A DNA stretch of 64,000 nt from G963667975 sp963677395 (GCA_963677395.2 OY781965.2:2604001-2668000); one strand, 5' to 3'; positions 26,054 to 35,667 are shown, counted from the stretch's first letter. Notes: generated by a model not told the origin, from the letters alone. Translations and numbers: made by a program.

Positions 26054-28378
26054 ATGAAAAAAATCAACCTTCCTTTCCTTATTCTAATAGGGTTTACATT
26101 TATTTTCTTTGGTCAACACCATTCTGCAACAGCCCAAAATGCTACAATTAAAGGCTTTGTATATGAAAAAGAAACAAGTGAACCAGTAATATTCACCAAT
26201 GTTTATTTAAAGAAAACTCAGTATGGTGCTGCTACTGATGCAAATGGGTTCTTTGTCATCTCTCAGGTTCCACCCGGAAATTATTTTCTAACCATTACCA
26301 GTATTGGGTATGATTCTATCAGTATTCCAATTACGGTGAAACCAAACCAGGTACTGAGTCAAAAAATTTATCTTCAAAAAGCATCATATTTCATTCAGGG
26401 AGTGAGTATTACGGCAGAAAGAGAGGAAGCCAGAACAGAAACCAAAACATCGGTAACAAAGGTTACTCCAAAGCAATTAAAACAAATTCCAACAGTAGGC
26501 GGACAAGCTGATTTAGCTCAATACTTACAGGTATTACCGGGGGTTGTTTTTACTGGTGACCAAGGAGGTCAGTTATATATTCGGGGGGGAGCTCCCATTC
26601 AGAACAAAGTATTACTCGATGGAATGGTCATTTATAATCCATTTCACTCAATCGGTTTATTTTCTGTATTTGAAACTGATATTCTTAGATCAGCGGATGT
26701 TTATACCGGAGGTTTTGGAGCAGAATATGGTGGAAGAATTTCCTCAGTTATGGATATTACAACCCGGGAAGGAAACAAAAAGAGACTATCTGGTAAAATT
26801 GCGGCAAGTACATTTGGTGCAAATGTATTACTTGAAGGACCTATTGTCCGTGAAAAAAAAGAGGGAGATGCAAGTACCTCATTTTTGCTTTCATTCAAAA
26901 ACTCATATCTGGAGCAAACCAGTAAAAGTCTTTACAAATATGTAGATAAAAATGGACTTCCTTTCAATTACAACGACTTATATAGTAAAATTTCAATCAA
27001 CGGACAAAATGGAAGCAAAGTAAATTTCTTTGGTTTTTCATTCAATGATCAGGTAAACAACTATAAATCACTGGCTGATTTCAACTGGAAAAGTTATGGT
27101 TTTGGATCAAACTTTGTATTGGTTCCTGCAAGTGCACCTATGATTATGGAAGGTGTATTCGCTTTTTCTGATTACAAAATCAAACTGGAAGATCAGGTTA
27201 ACCTGCCTAAAACAAGTAATATCAATGGATTTAATTTGGGATTATACTTTACTTATATAGAAGGTAAAAATCAACTTAAATATGGATTTGAATTACAGGG
27301 ATTTAAAACAGACTTCAATTTTTACAACTCTGCAAACAGGCAAATAACTCAAACCGAAAACACTACGGAAGTTGCTGCTTATTTTAAATATAAAATTAGC
27401 GCAGGAAAATTCCTTATTGAACCTAGTTTCCGTGCTCAATACTACGCATCCTTATCCGAATTATCTCCAGAACCTCGACTAGCTGTTAAATTCCTGGCAA
27501 CCAAAAAGCTACGAATAAAATTTGCAACAGGCTTATATTCTCAAAATCTGCTTGATGCAAAATCAGACAGAGATGTGGTAAATCTGTTTTATGGATTTCT
27601 CTCTGGTCCAGATAATTTACCAGAAACATTTCAGGGTGAGAAAGTTGACAGTAAACTCCAGAAATCACGGCATGCTATTTTAGGTTTTGAATATGATGTA
27701 AACGACCGTACAACAATAAATGTAGAAGGTTATTACAAGTATTTTAATCAGTTAACATCAATTAACCGTAATAAAATATTTGAAGACAACTCGGATTTTC
27801 TAACAAAACCAGATTATCTAAAAAAAGATTATATCATTGAAAACGGAGATGCTTATGGTGTGGACTTTACGGCAAAATATGACTATAACAAACTCTATGT
27901 GTGGTTTGTATATTCATTAGGCTGGGTAAAACGTACCGATGAACTTCAAACATATTACCCTCATTATGATCGTCGTCATAACATCAACATTCTGGTTTCT
28001 TATGTTTTAAACGATCGCATGGACTGGCAATTTGATATTCGCTGGAATTTTGGAAGTGGTTTTGCGTTTACAAAGGCTCAGGGAATCTACGAAAAGCTCA
28101 ATTTTAGTGATGGAATCTATACCGATTATACTACTTCAAATGGTCAATTGGGTGTGTTGTACGCTGGTTTGAATGAAGGCAGACTTCCCTATTATCATCG
28201 TTTAGACTTTACACTGAAAAAGAAATGGGTTTTGGGTAAATATTCTAATCTTGAAGGGAATATTAGTGTTACCAACGTGTACAATCGCGAAAACATGTTC
28301 TATTTCGACCTTATCAAATACGAACGTATTAATCAGTTACCCTTTATGCCAAGCGTTGGTCTGAGTTTAACTTTCTAA
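26054..28378 (+). CDS. TonB-dependent receptor with carboxypeptidase-like regulatory domain
   Basis: 774 residues with a signal peptide ending ATAQ (about residue 27). Residues 30-115 are a carboxypeptidase-regulatory-like beta-sandwich (ATIKGFVYEKETSEPV, GATTDANGFFVISQVPPG-type repeat). The plug domain (about 130-240) has LAQYLQVLPGVVFTGDQGGQLYIRGG and NKVLLDGMVIYNP. The rest is the outer-membrane barrel and ends in FMPSVGLSLTF with the terminal Phe. It is shorter than SusC proteins (about 1000) and lacks a SusD partner. Substrate unknown. The next gene, 18 bases on, encodes a periplasmic DUF1573-like protein and is probably co-expressed. Confidence 0.92.
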   Translation: MKKINLPFLILIGFTFIFFGQHHSATAQNATIKGFVYEKETSEPVIFTNVYLKKTQYGAATDANGFFVISQVPPGNYFLTITSIGYDSISIPITVKPNQVLSQKIYLQKASYFIQGVSITAEREEARTETKTSVTKVTPKQLKQIPTVGGQADLAQYLQVLPGVVFTGDQGGQLYIRGGAPIQNKVLLDGMVIYNPFHSIGLFSVFETDILRSADVYTGGFGAEYGGRISSVMDITTREGNKKRLSGKIAASTFGANVLLEGPIVREKKEGDASTSFLLSFKNSYLEQTSKSLYKYVDKNGLPFNYNDLYSKISINGQNGSKVNFFGFSFNDQVNNYKSLADFNWKSYGFGSNFVLVPASAPMIMEGVFAFSDYKIKLEDQVNLPKTSNINGFNLGLYFTYIEGKNQLKYGFELQGFKTDFNFYNSANRQITQTENTTEVAAYFKYKISAGKFLIEPSFRAQYYASLSELSPEPRLAVKFLATKKLRIKFATGLYSQNLLDAKSDRDVVNLFYGFLSGPDNLPETFQGEKVDSKLQKSRHAILGFEYDVNDRTTINVEGYYKYFNQLTSINRNKIFEDNSDFLTKPDYLKKDYIIENGDAYGVDFTAKYDYNKLYVWFVYSLGWVKRTDELQTYYPHYDRRHNINILVSYVLNDRMDWQFDIRWNFGSGFAFTKAQGIYEKLNFSDGIYTDYTTSNGQLGVLYAGLNEGRLPYYHRLDFTLKKKWVLGKYSNLEGNISVTNVYNRENMFYFDLIKYERINQLPFMPSVGLSLTF

Positions 28379-28396
28379 TTTAATCTGCATCAAAAT

Positions 28397-29479
28397 ATGA
28401 AAGGTATTGTGTCGGTTTTATGTGTTTTTATACTAAGTTTTTCATTATCAGCACAAAAACTCAGTATAAAAATAAATCCGGATAAAGTATTTATTGGGAA
28501 AGTAAAACTTAACCAAATGCCAGTCAAACTATCGTTCTTTCTGACAAATAACGGAACAAAATCCGAAACATTTCTGAAGCCTAAACTTCCTGCAGGCTGC
28601 AAGTTAATCCGGCCTGTAGGCAACGTAACTCTTAACCCGAACCAAAGTACCTTGTTCGAATTTTCTTATACTGCCAGCAATTCAGGTGAATTTAAAGAGT
28701 TTATTACATACGAATTTAAGGGTCGTCTCAATGAAAAGCTACTCCTCCCCTTTTTTGGTGAAGTTTTGCCCAAAGATGAAGAAGATTATGACAAATTTAA
28801 GTATGTTCAAGGAAACATTCGTTTTGAAAGCCAGTTGCTAAAAATTGGAGAACTTAAAAATAACGAATCAAAAAAAGCCTCCATACGCTTCTACAACTCA
28901 TCTAAAAGAACAATAACTTTTACCCAATCAGAAGGCTTACAGCAGTTTGTAGAAATTAAGATACAGCCTGTTTCTATAGAACCCAGGCAATATGGCTGGA
29001 TTTCCGTTGATTATAATGCAGCAAAACGAGGAGCATTCGGAATTCAAAGAGACTCTGTTCATATAGAAAGCGATGATGAAAAAGAACCTACCAAAACCTT
29101 AGTAGTGGAAGCCGATATTTTCCAGGACTTCAGTCAGGTTAGTCCCGACAAAATGAGACTATCACCCAAAGTTTATCTTACAAATACAAGTTATGACTTC
29201 AAATTTGTAAAGAAAGGGCAAGAAATCAGATGTACCTTTATGATAAAAAACAGAGGAAAAAAAGAGCTGGTTATCTACAAAGCAGATGCAAGTCATCCAT
29301 CAATGAATGTAACTTACCCACCTAAGGTTCGTTATGAAAAAGAGCTTCCAGTTGAAATAAGCATGCGAACCGACGATTTAATCGGTAAAATACACGAAAC
29401 GATTACATTGATTACCAACGACCCTAATTATCCACGAATAGTGCTACATATCATCGGTATTGTAGATGATAAGAAATAA
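28397..29479 (+). CDS. Secreted protein with DUF1573-like beta-sandwich repeats
   Basis: 360 residues; signal peptide MKGIVSVLCVFILSFSLSAQ. Three repeats of an immunoglobulin-like ASPM/DUF1573 fold can be followed: about 21-120 (LSFFLTNNGTKSETF), about 130-240 (IGELKNNESKKASIRFYNSS) and about 255-358 (YDFKFVKKGQEIRCTFMIKNRGKKELVIYKADASHP, ending GKIHETITLITNDPNYPRIVLHIIG). DUF1573 proteins are common in Bacteroidota periplasm and of unknown role. It follows the TonB receptor closely. Confidence 0.8.
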   Translation: MKGIVSVLCVFILSFSLSAQKLSIKINPDKVFIGKVKLNQMPVKLSFFLTNNGTKSETFLKPKLPAGCKLIRPVGNVTLNPNQSTLFEFSYTASNSGEFKEFITYEFKGRLNEKLLLPFFGEVLPKDEEDYDKFKYVQGNIRFESQLLKIGELKNNESKKASIRFYNSSKRTITFTQSEGLQQFVEIKIQPVSIEPRQYGWISVDYNAAKRGAFGIQRDSVHIESDDEKEPTKTLVVEADIFQDFSQVSPDKMRLSPKVYLTNTSYDFKFVKKGQEIRCTFMIKNRGKKELVIYKADASHPSMNVTYPPKVRYEKELPVEISMRTDDLIGKIHETITLITNDPNYPRIVLHIIGIVDDKK

Positions 29480-29534
29480 GAAGAATCTTTTAGAACTTTC
29501 TCTTGAAGACATTAACAATTACTTGATTACTTAG

Positions 29535-30779
29535 CTACTTAATTATTTTGTCCAAAATTTTTGCTGCTACATTTTTATGAATCAGGATATTAATCATTTT
29601 GAGTTTTATATAATCCTGATGCAGGAAACGATATCCCTTTTCATCAATATCAAAAGCTCCACTTCCAGAATCTTTAATTAAAAACCAATATTCATTTCCA
29701 ACTTTCCGGTAACCAATCAGATGAATACAATGATCATCTGTAGTTGTTTCGTTTTGTAAGCGAAAATATCTTGACTCATCGTTAATATATTCTGACGGAA
29801 TATCAAAATCAGGAATAATACCGGCTTTTGAACGACTATTATAGCCCGGTTCGGATACATCTCCACAAATTGCAACAGTATATCCACTATCTAAAGATCT
29901 GACAATCAAATCGAAATAATCACTCAAATTTACATTATAATAATCTTTGCTTTTCCACCAATTATCAGGTTCTTCAAGTAAGCCTTTTTGATTAAATGAA
30001 ATACTTCTGGTTGACATAAAGCTAAAATACTCATTCAGTTTTATTTGCAGATAATCTTTCACAAAGCTTTCAGGACTGTATGTTTTCCCTTCCCAAACAA
30101 AGCTTGCAGGAGGCTCTCCCATAAACTGATTTAAAATTCCTTTCACCGTTTCTGTCACAAGTTTTTCATTCCAACTTTGATCACGTTTAACTGATTCTAA
30201 GTAGGTTTTAATACTTTGAAACATCGCTTTATGATCATATACGGTTTGCCCGGGTAGTAAACCTGTATAAATCTGTGCAGGCATTGCTCCATGAAGTTTC
30301 ATTTCACGAACAACAGCATTTGATTCAGACCCTTCACCCAAATATACATCACCTCTCTTTTGCACAAAATATCGAGCCCTTTCTATATACTCCTGATAAA
30401 CAATATACATTTCTGAAAGCTTTATTTTCTTTCCACTTTGACGAAAAATTTCACTTTCGATAAATGATGTTCCTGCAAAACACCAGCAAGTACCTGTTAT
30501 TCCTTGATTTAAAGGAGCGTTATGCCATAATGGGCTATACCCTTTTACATCATTTGGAATCTTATAAGAACTAAAATCCAGTGTATAAACTTTGTTTTCA
30601 GTTATGGGATTTTGCTTTAATTGAAACTCTTCTGCTCCTTTTTGTACTGTATTCTGATAATACCCGTTTTGCTTAGGTTGTAATTGCGATTTATCTTTTC
30701 CTCTCGGTTGTTGCGCCTGCAAAGAAAAAACACTTAAAAAACTAATTATCAATATATAATACTTCTTATTTTTCATCAT
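29535..30779 (-). CDS. Papain-like C1 family peptidase (bleomycin hydrolase/aminopeptidase C-like), atypical
   Basis: 414 residues with a signal peptide ending SLQAQ (about residue 22), so exported. The nucleophile is Cys98 in NQGITGTCWCFAG, with the Gln of the oxyanion hole at NQG (Gln92). The general-base His is His350 in DDHCIHLIGY. The third position, normally Asn in (K/E)NSWG, is Asp370 in LIKDSGSG; the Trp is also lost. Related exported Bacteroidota C1 peptidases end in the same way (YRFLHQDYIKLKMINILIHK), so this may be a subfamily trait rather than inactivation. Single gene, convergent with the DUF1573-like gene. Confidence 0.85.
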   Translation of the reverse strand: MMKNKKYYILIISFLSVFSLQAQQPRGKDKSQLQPKQNGYYQNTVQKGAEEFQLKQNPITENKVYTLDFSSYKIPNDVKGYSPLWHNAPLNQGITGTCWCFAGTSFIESEIFRQSGKKIKLSEMYIVYQEYIERARYFVQKRGDVYLGEGSESNAVVREMKLHGAMPAQIYTGLLPGQTVYDHKAMFQSIKTYLESVKRDQSWNEKLVTETVKGILNQFMGEPPASFVWEGKTYSPESFVKDYLQIKLNEYFSFMSTRSISFNQKGLLEEPDNWWKSKDYYNVNLSDYFDLIVRSLDSGYTVAICGDVSEPGYNSRSKAGIIPDFDIPSEYINDESRYFRLQNETTTDDHCIHLIGYRKVGNEYWFLIKDSGSGAFDIDEKGYRFLHQDYIKLKMINILIHKNVAAKILDKIIK

Positions 30780-30812
30780 CTGTATATTTAACTGCTTCTA
30801 AATAAACTCTTA

Positions 30813-31313
30813 TTACTTTGGGTTACGAAGTTGCCCGGAGATTCGCTTCAACTCCATCTCTTTCAACTGTTTTTCAAGTACTTCCAACGTTTTATCTATT
30901 CTACGCACACGAGTTTCTGCTTTTTTAGCATCAAGAATAGCCGTAACATACTCCTTTTTATGAGTGTACGATAACTTTTCAAAATAGTGCATTAAATTAG
31001 GGTAAGGTTTCAGAGCGATAAAGAGGTCATCCGGAATTTCAATTTTACGTTCTTCTATATCTTGAACCAATTCAATAGAAACAATATCTCCAAAGCTTTT
31101 TCCTATTTTTTCGCGAATATGCTTCAAAATGCCTAATACATGACAGCCCTTAAGCATTGGTGATAACGAACCTCTATATTCAACTCCATCAATTTTCGCA
31201 ATTATTGGAACCATTCCTTTTTTACCAAAAATGGCAGGAATATCACAAGGTACAATTACATACGCACCATTATTTTCACCTGCTGGTTTAATTTCGGCTT
31301 CAAACTTAATCAT
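30813..31313 (-). CDS. DUF1905 and YdeI/OmpD-associated domain protein
   Basis: 166 residues. Residues 1-95 are the DUF1905 barrel (FEAEIKPAGENNGAYVIVPCDIPAIFGKKGMVPIIAKIDG, GSLSPMLKGCHVLGILKHIREKIGKSFGDIVSIELVQD), and about 100-166 the Omdp/YdeI helical domain (DLFIALKPYPNLMHYFEKLSYTHKKEYVTAILDAKKAETRVRRIDKTLE). Function of the family is unknown; it is widespread and often stress-linked by annotation only. The 17-base gap to the T9SS gene downstream suggests co-transcription. Confidence 0.85.
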   Translation of the reverse strand: MIKFEAEIKPAGENNGAYVIVPCDIPAIFGKKGMVPIIAKIDGVEYRGSLSPMLKGCHVLGILKHIREKIGKSFGDIVSIELVQDIEERKIEIPDDLFIALKPYPNLMHYFEKLSYTHKKEYVTAILDAKKAETRVRRIDKTLEVLEKQLKEMELKRISGQLRNPK

Positions 31314-31330
31314 GGCTATAAATTTACAAA

Positions 31331-32398
31331 CTAATGAGTTACAATAAATTTCCCCTTCATGATTTGTTTGTTCTGATTCGCAATTTGTACAAAATAAAAT
31401 CCCGAAGGGTAATTGTCGATAGCGAGTTTTAAAATAGATTCTCCTGATTGAATATTTTGTTGAATTATCATTCTGCCTGTAACATCCATAATTTGAATTA
31501 TTCCATTATGTTGTACCGTTAGTGGTAATTCAATAAAAATGTTACCTGATGCGGGGTTTGGATAAATATTCAAAGAAGCAGACTCCATCTCATTCAATCC
31601 CAAAATCAGATTTGTCCGTAAAGAATCAATATAACGAATTGTTGCTGTAGGAATCAGACTTGATTTCGTGATTTCTAATACCGGAATCTTTTTCCCCTTT
31701 GCAATCCATTTGTATTCAACAATATTCTGAGTAATTGAAGGTAATGAAACTCCCAATGTATCAATATGAATCGTATCTTTTTGTAAGATTTCAGATTTTA
31801 CACGCAGCACCTGAAATGTACCATAAGGCGTTTTCAATGTTCCCCATCCATCTACACTATTTTTACGCTTTTTATTTTCAGCAAAATAACCAGTTGAAGC
31901 CAGACTCATTGAAAAGTTTGACTGTGTAGAATCAATATTTCCATAGTTCAACGGGAACTTATACAATCGGTCAGCAACATCATATTTAACCGGAATAGGT
32001 AGCCCGCTAAATGTTGCACCATAACCTGCTAAAGAATATGCAGAAGATGCGTTTTTATAAAAGTTGAATACATTTTGAAGCTGCACCATTACAAGATCAA
32101 TATTTCCCTGTTTTAATGCCTGATTTGCTGCAGTAAAAAAAGCAAGTGAATATCCAAGACCTGCTGAAGAAACTGTTATAAACGTATCAACATCCTGCGA
32201 AACAGGGGTAAGTCCTGTAAAATCCCAAGTATAATTTGCTCCGGTCAGAGTATAATCAATTCCCCCTGTAGTTAATGCAGTACTTGTTCTGATTGTATCT
32301 CCGGTTGATGGCATATCTGAAGTAGTAACAGTAATTGCCTGTGAGCAAACAAGTAGTGGCATTAAGAGTACGAAACAAATAATGGATATTTTTTTCAT
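31331..32398 (-). CDS. Secreted protein with T9SS type A sorting domain
   Basis: 355 residues from ATG at 32398; an ATG six codons upstream would add MKKIFI. Signal peptide ending LLVCSQ. The middle (about 25-265) is a beta-rich domain of unknown function common in Bacteroidota. The last 75 residues are a type A C-terminal domain: LNIYPNPASGNIFIELP, IQIMDVTGRMI and the end YPSGFYFVQIANQNKQIMKGKFIVTH. This tail directs export across the outer membrane through the T9SS and is then removed. Surface or released location is therefore expected; function unknown. Confidence 0.85.
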   Translation of the reverse strand: MKKISIICFVLLMPLLVCSQAITVTTSDMPSTGDTIRTSTALTTGGIDYTLTGANYTWDFTGLTPVSQDVDTFITVSSAGLGYSLAFFTAANQALKQGNIDLVMVQLQNVFNFYKNASSAYSLAGYGATFSGLPIPVKYDVADRLYKFPLNYGNIDSTQSNFSMSLASTGYFAENKKRKNSVDGWGTLKTPYGTFQVLRVKSEILQKDTIHIDTLGVSLPSITQNIVEYKWIAKGKKIPVLEITKSSLIPTATIRYIDSLRTNLILGLNEMESASLNIYPNPASGNIFIELPLTVQHNGIIQIMDVTGRMIIQQNIQSGESILKLAIDNYPSGFYFVQIANQNKQIMKGKFIVTH

Positions 32399-32464
32399 AA
32401 TAAATATTTTTTTCAAATATACACTAATTTCAAGCCATTTAGCGAACGGAAGACAACTTTCTAC

Positions 32465-32472
32465 TATATTTG
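32465..32472 (+). promoter_or_regulatory. -7 box upstream of the exonuclease gene
   Basis: TATATTTG matches TAnnTTTG and lies 17 bases before the ATG at 32490; a TTTA at 32438-32441 is the nearest -33-like sequence. Confidence 0.4.
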
Positions 32473-32489
32473 AATAAAATTTTCCAGCT

Positions 32490-33215
32490 ATGATGTCGCT
32501 TCTTCAAAACATTCCCTTGCGAAATATATTGTTTCTTGATATTGAGACAGTTCCCGCAGAAAAAAACTTTCAGGATTTGAATGAAAAGATGCAAAAATTG
32601 TGGAGTAAAAAAGCTGATAATCTTCAGAAAAACGGGAATGATCAACCCTTAACGGCTGAAGAAATCTATCAGCGAGCCGGAATTTATGCTGAGTTTGGAA
32701 AAATAATTTGTATTTCAACCGGTTTCTTTGGGCAGGATTTGTTCCGGATAAAATCGTTTTATGGTGACAATGAAACTGAATTACTTCAGAATTTTGCTGA
32801 TTTGCTCAACAAATATTTTAATCAGTCTTTTCACATTCTATGTGCCCATAACGGAAAAGAGTTTGATTTTCCATATATCTCCAGAAGAATGATTATCAAC
32901 AGAATACCATTGCCTGCAATTTTGGATACCGCAGGTAGAAAACCCTGGGAGGTAAACCATCTTGATACCATGGAATTATGGAAATTCGGGGACTACAAAA
33001 GTTATACATCTCTTGAACTGCTATCTGCTATACTTAATATTCCTACTCCAAAAGATGATATTGATGGAAGTCAGGTTGCAGATGTTTATTACAATCAGAA
33101 TGATTTGGAACGCATCGCAGTCTATTGCCAGAAAGATACAATAACAGTTGCCCGTTTATTACTGAAATATCGTGGAAATCAACTAATTAAAGATGAAGAC
33201 ATTGTATATGTTTAA
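32490..33215 (+). CDS. 3'-5' exonuclease of the PolB proofreading type
   Basis: 241 residues, DnaQ/RNase H-like fold without a polymerase domain. Exo I is ILFLDIETVPAE (Asp, Glu), Exo II is LCAHNGKEFDFPYISRRM with Asn and Asp, and Exo III is IAVYCQKDTITVARLLLKY with the final Asp. The CQKD-type Exo III is that of the predicted PolB-related exonucleases found as single proteins in Bacteroidota. Likely role: DNA repair or nucleic-acid trimming. Standalone gene. Confidence 0.87.
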   Translation: MMSLLQNIPLRNILFLDIETVPAEKNFQDLNEKMQKLWSKKADNLQKNGNDQPLTAEEIYQRAGIYAEFGKIICISTGFFGQDLFRIKSFYGDNETELLQNFADLLNKYFNQSFHILCAHNGKEFDFPYISRRMIINRIPLPAILDTAGRKPWEVNHLDTMELWKFGDYKSYTSLELLSAILNIPTPKDDIDGSQVADVYYNQNDLERIAVYCQKDTITVARLLLKYRGNQLIKDEDIVYV

Positions 33216-33436
33216 GATTTGACTCCCCTCCTATCAAGAAGTACTGCCTCAACCATAAATACCCGAAGTATATCCATATTTTCTTGAGTAACTGATTGAA
33301 AATCTTTCCAACAAACAAATTTTCGTTTACCTTTTTCAAGATAATTCTTCGAATCAGGAAGTAAATGCCTTTTTAAAAAAACAAAGCGAGTACTTTTGCC
33401 TGATACAAAATGTAATATCCATGGATCTTTGCAATT
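33212..33436 (-). pseudogene. Open frame of 74 codons without a start codon, possible gene remnant
   Basis: The frame opposite the intergenic space between the exonuclease and the amidohydrolase is open for 74 codons and ends with a TAA that overlaps the exonuclease stop. The translation is well mixed and charged (FVFLKRHLLPDSKNYLEKG, then VTQENMDILRVFMVEAVLL). No ATG, GTG or TTG precedes the conserved-looking part; the first ATG is at codon 54. I do not recognise it. It may be a decayed small gene or chance. Confidence 0.25.
33391..33398 (+). promoter_or_regulatory. -7 box upstream of the M20 amidohydrolase
   Basis: TACTTTTG matches TAnnTTTG and lies 22 bases before the ATG; the -33 region is a T-run (33370-33374). 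Confidence 0.45.
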
Positions 33437-34545
33437 TTACCGAAATACGACACTTTCTTCACCAATATCCTGAATTATCTGAAAATGAGACTGAAACCAC
33501 AAAATTTATTGCATCGTATCTGAATTCCATTGGAGGTTTTTCACTGGTCTTTCCCAAAAGTAAAAAAGGATTAATTGCTGTTTATACTCCCAATAACTAT
33601 CAAAAAACAATAGCGATACGTTGTGATATCGATGCAGTTCCGGTAAATGAAATGAATTCTATACCGTATTGCTCAAAACATGAAGGAATCGCACATAAAT
33701 GCGGACACGACGGACATACAAGCCTTCTGTTGGCATTTGCAAAAATCATTTCTGATAATTCGCCCATCAGATACCGGGTTGTGTTGATATTTCAGCCCTC
33801 AGAAGAGATTGGAAAAGGAGCACAAGCAATGGTTAAATTACTGGAATACAATGCTTTAAAACCTGATTATATCATAGGATTCCATAACTTACCCGGCTTT
33901 CCGCTTCATCAGATTGTGTTCAATCAGGATACTTTCGCTGCAGCATCCGTTGGACTGACAATCAAACTATTAGGCAAACAAACTCATGCTGCCCATCCCG
34001 AAGAAGGTATAAATCCGGCAAACACGGTAGCTTCACTAATTCAGAAATTTTCAAATATTCATAAATCAAAGCATTACAGTTATTTTATCCAGATTACTCC
34101 CATCGGAATTCGTATGGGAGAAAAAGCATTTGGAACTTCTGCAGGCTATGCCGAACTTTATTTTACCTTGCGCACATTCTCTAATCATGACATGCAAGTA
34201 CTTAAAAATGAGTTAATATCCATCGCTACAAAATCCTGTATTGAATCCGGATTAAAGCTTGAATGCGAATGGGAAGATGAATTTCCAGCAACTATTAACA
34301 ATACCGCTATTCCTGATTCCTTTTTTGAAATTATTGAAAATCAAAATCTACCATATATAGAACTAGATCAACCTTTCAGATGGTCTGAAGATTTTGGTAT
34401 TTACCTAATGCATTACCCCGGAATATTTTTTGGAATAGGTTCAGGTGTTGATTGCAAACCCTTACATGATCCGGAATACGATTTTCCGGATGAATTGATT
34501 GAATCAATCCCTCAATTTTTATATCAATATATCTCTGGTCTATAA
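33421..34545 (+). CDS. M20 family metallo-amidohydrolase
   Basis: 374 residues, no signal peptide. Family enzymes remove acyl or other groups from amino acids (hippurate, IAA-amino acids, N-acetyl-diaminopimelate). Metal ligands are in the block CGHDGHT (94-100), QPSEEIGKGA (125-134, with the catalytic Glu) and GFHNLPGFP (about 160); IRCDIDAVPV (66-75) is the first block. The dimerisation domain spans about 175-290. The late PLHDPEYDFPDE block supplies the last His. Substrate not assignable. Confidence 0.9.
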   Translation: MDLCNFTEIRHFLHQYPELSENETETTKFIASYLNSIGGFSLVFPKSKKGLIAVYTPNNYQKTIAIRCDIDAVPVNEMNSIPYCSKHEGIAHKCGHDGHTSLLLAFAKIISDNSPIRYRVVLIFQPSEEIGKGAQAMVKLLEYNALKPDYIIGFHNLPGFPLHQIVFNQDTFAAASVGLTIKLLGKQTHAAHPEEGINPANTVASLIQKFSNIHKSKHYSYFIQITPIGIRMGEKAFGTSAGYAELYFTLRTFSNHDMQVLKNELISIATKSCIESGLKLECEWEDEFPATINNTAIPDSFFEIIENQNLPYIELDQPFRWSEDFGIYLMHYPGIFFGIGSGVDCKPLHDPEYDFPDELIESIPQFLYQYISGL

Positions 34546-34549
34546 CAAA

Positions 34550-35581
34550 CTATAAATTAGTCAAAAATTCCATCGTATCTACTCCGTCAGCATAATCATG
34601 TAAAGCCGGTGATTGAGTTTGTCCAAAACCTACACACCGTAATCCTTTAATTTCAGCTTTAGTCACAACACACTGCAAATCAGTTTTTTTTGCCAGCAAC
34701 TGCATTTTAGCCTCATCAAAGGATTGATAACGTACCAGATGAAGAACTGAAATCCGGGAGGCCAATTCAGGCTTTTCAATCATCATCACAAACTCATTGT
34801 CCAGAAAAAGCTCACTATTCACTAAAAATATAGACTTGAAATAATCATAATTATTCATGTACTTAGAATTGAATTTAATAAATTCGTAAGCACTAAATGA
34901 GGCAAACAAGTCATGAACATCATAATTTTCAGGTAGATATATCTGAGATACATTTCTGCAACCAAGCCCGAAATAGAGAAAAATATCATCGGCAAGTGCT
35001 TTCAACTCAATATCTGTTTCGTTCCCGAGAATTAATACAGCGCTATTTCTGTTGCGACGAATCACATTGGGATATTTACCAAAATAATACTCAAAATAAC
35101 GAGCTGAGTTATTGCTTCCCGTTGCTATCACAGCATCAAAATCTTTCAGGAAACCATCCGTAAACTCAATTCTTTCAGCAAATCGAGGTTCAATTTCACA
35201 AAGGACTTTCGCAATGGCAGGAAGAAGATCTTTATCATCTGATGATAACTTTGCTTTAATTTTATGACCAGATATCAATACAGATAAAAAATCGTGAAAG
35301 CCTACCAACGGAATATTCCCAGCCATAATTACGGCAACAGTTTTAAGATCAATATTTTCAATATCAGGGTATTGACTTAGCCATTTAATTAAATCAGACT
35401 TTGTTAAACTTTTCCCGATGGCATCAAGCATATTTCCTACAAATTGAGGAATAAACCAAGAATTGCTCAAATAAGCATTTTGTTCTAAATAACATAGAAA
35501 ACTCAATTCATCCAAATTTTTTCTGTTCAGAATTTTAGTTCCAAGAGTTGAAAAGGCTTCGATACGTTCGTTCGTTGTCAT
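34550..35581 (-). CDS. LuxC-type acyl-CoA reductase
   Basis: 343 residues, aldehyde-dehydrogenase-like fold. LuxC-family enzymes reduce acyl-CoA or acyl esters to aldehydes with NADPH. Conserved blocks: IMAGNIPLVGFHDFLSVLISG (85-105), KLSSDDKDLLP, VIATGSNNSARYFEYYFG (151-168), IRRNRNSAVLILG (174-186), and the catalytic Cys208 in FGLGCRNVSQIYLP. Length is shorter than LuxC of luminous bacteria (about 480) but normal for Bacteroidota members. No ferredoxin or synthetase gene lies beside it. Its stop is 4 bases from that of the convergent amidohydrolase. Confidence 0.87.
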   Translation of the reverse strand: MTTNERIEAFSTLGTKILNRKNLDELSFLCYLEQNAYLSNSWFIPQFVGNMLDAIGKSLTKSDLIKWLSQYPDIENIDLKTVAVIMAGNIPLVGFHDFLSVLISGHKIKAKLSSDDKDLLPAIAKVLCEIEPRFAERIEFTDGFLKDFDAVIATGSNNSARYFEYYFGKYPNVIRRNRNSAVLILGNETDIELKALADDIFLYFGLGCRNVSQIYLPENYDVHDLFASFSAYEFIKFNSKYMNNYDYFKSIFLVNSELFLDNEFVMMIEKPELASRISVLHLVRYQSFDEAKMQLLAKKTDLQCVVTKAEIKGLRCVGFGQTQSPALHDYADGVDTMEFLTNL

Positions 35582-35603
35582 CGTTCAATTTTTTGTAAAT
35601 TTG
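35575..35603 (+). promoter_or_regulatory. Candidate promoter of the TTG-started secreted protein
   Basis: TTG (35575-35577) is followed after 18 bases by TAAATTTG (35596-35603), an exact -7 match. It overlaps the start codon of the divergent acyl-CoA reductase, so the two genes share a very short control region. Confidence 0.55.
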
Positions 35604-35667
35604 CAAAAATCAGCAGGCTATACTAAAGCAATCGTATCCGGCGTTTAACAATGAAATTATCTGAAGT

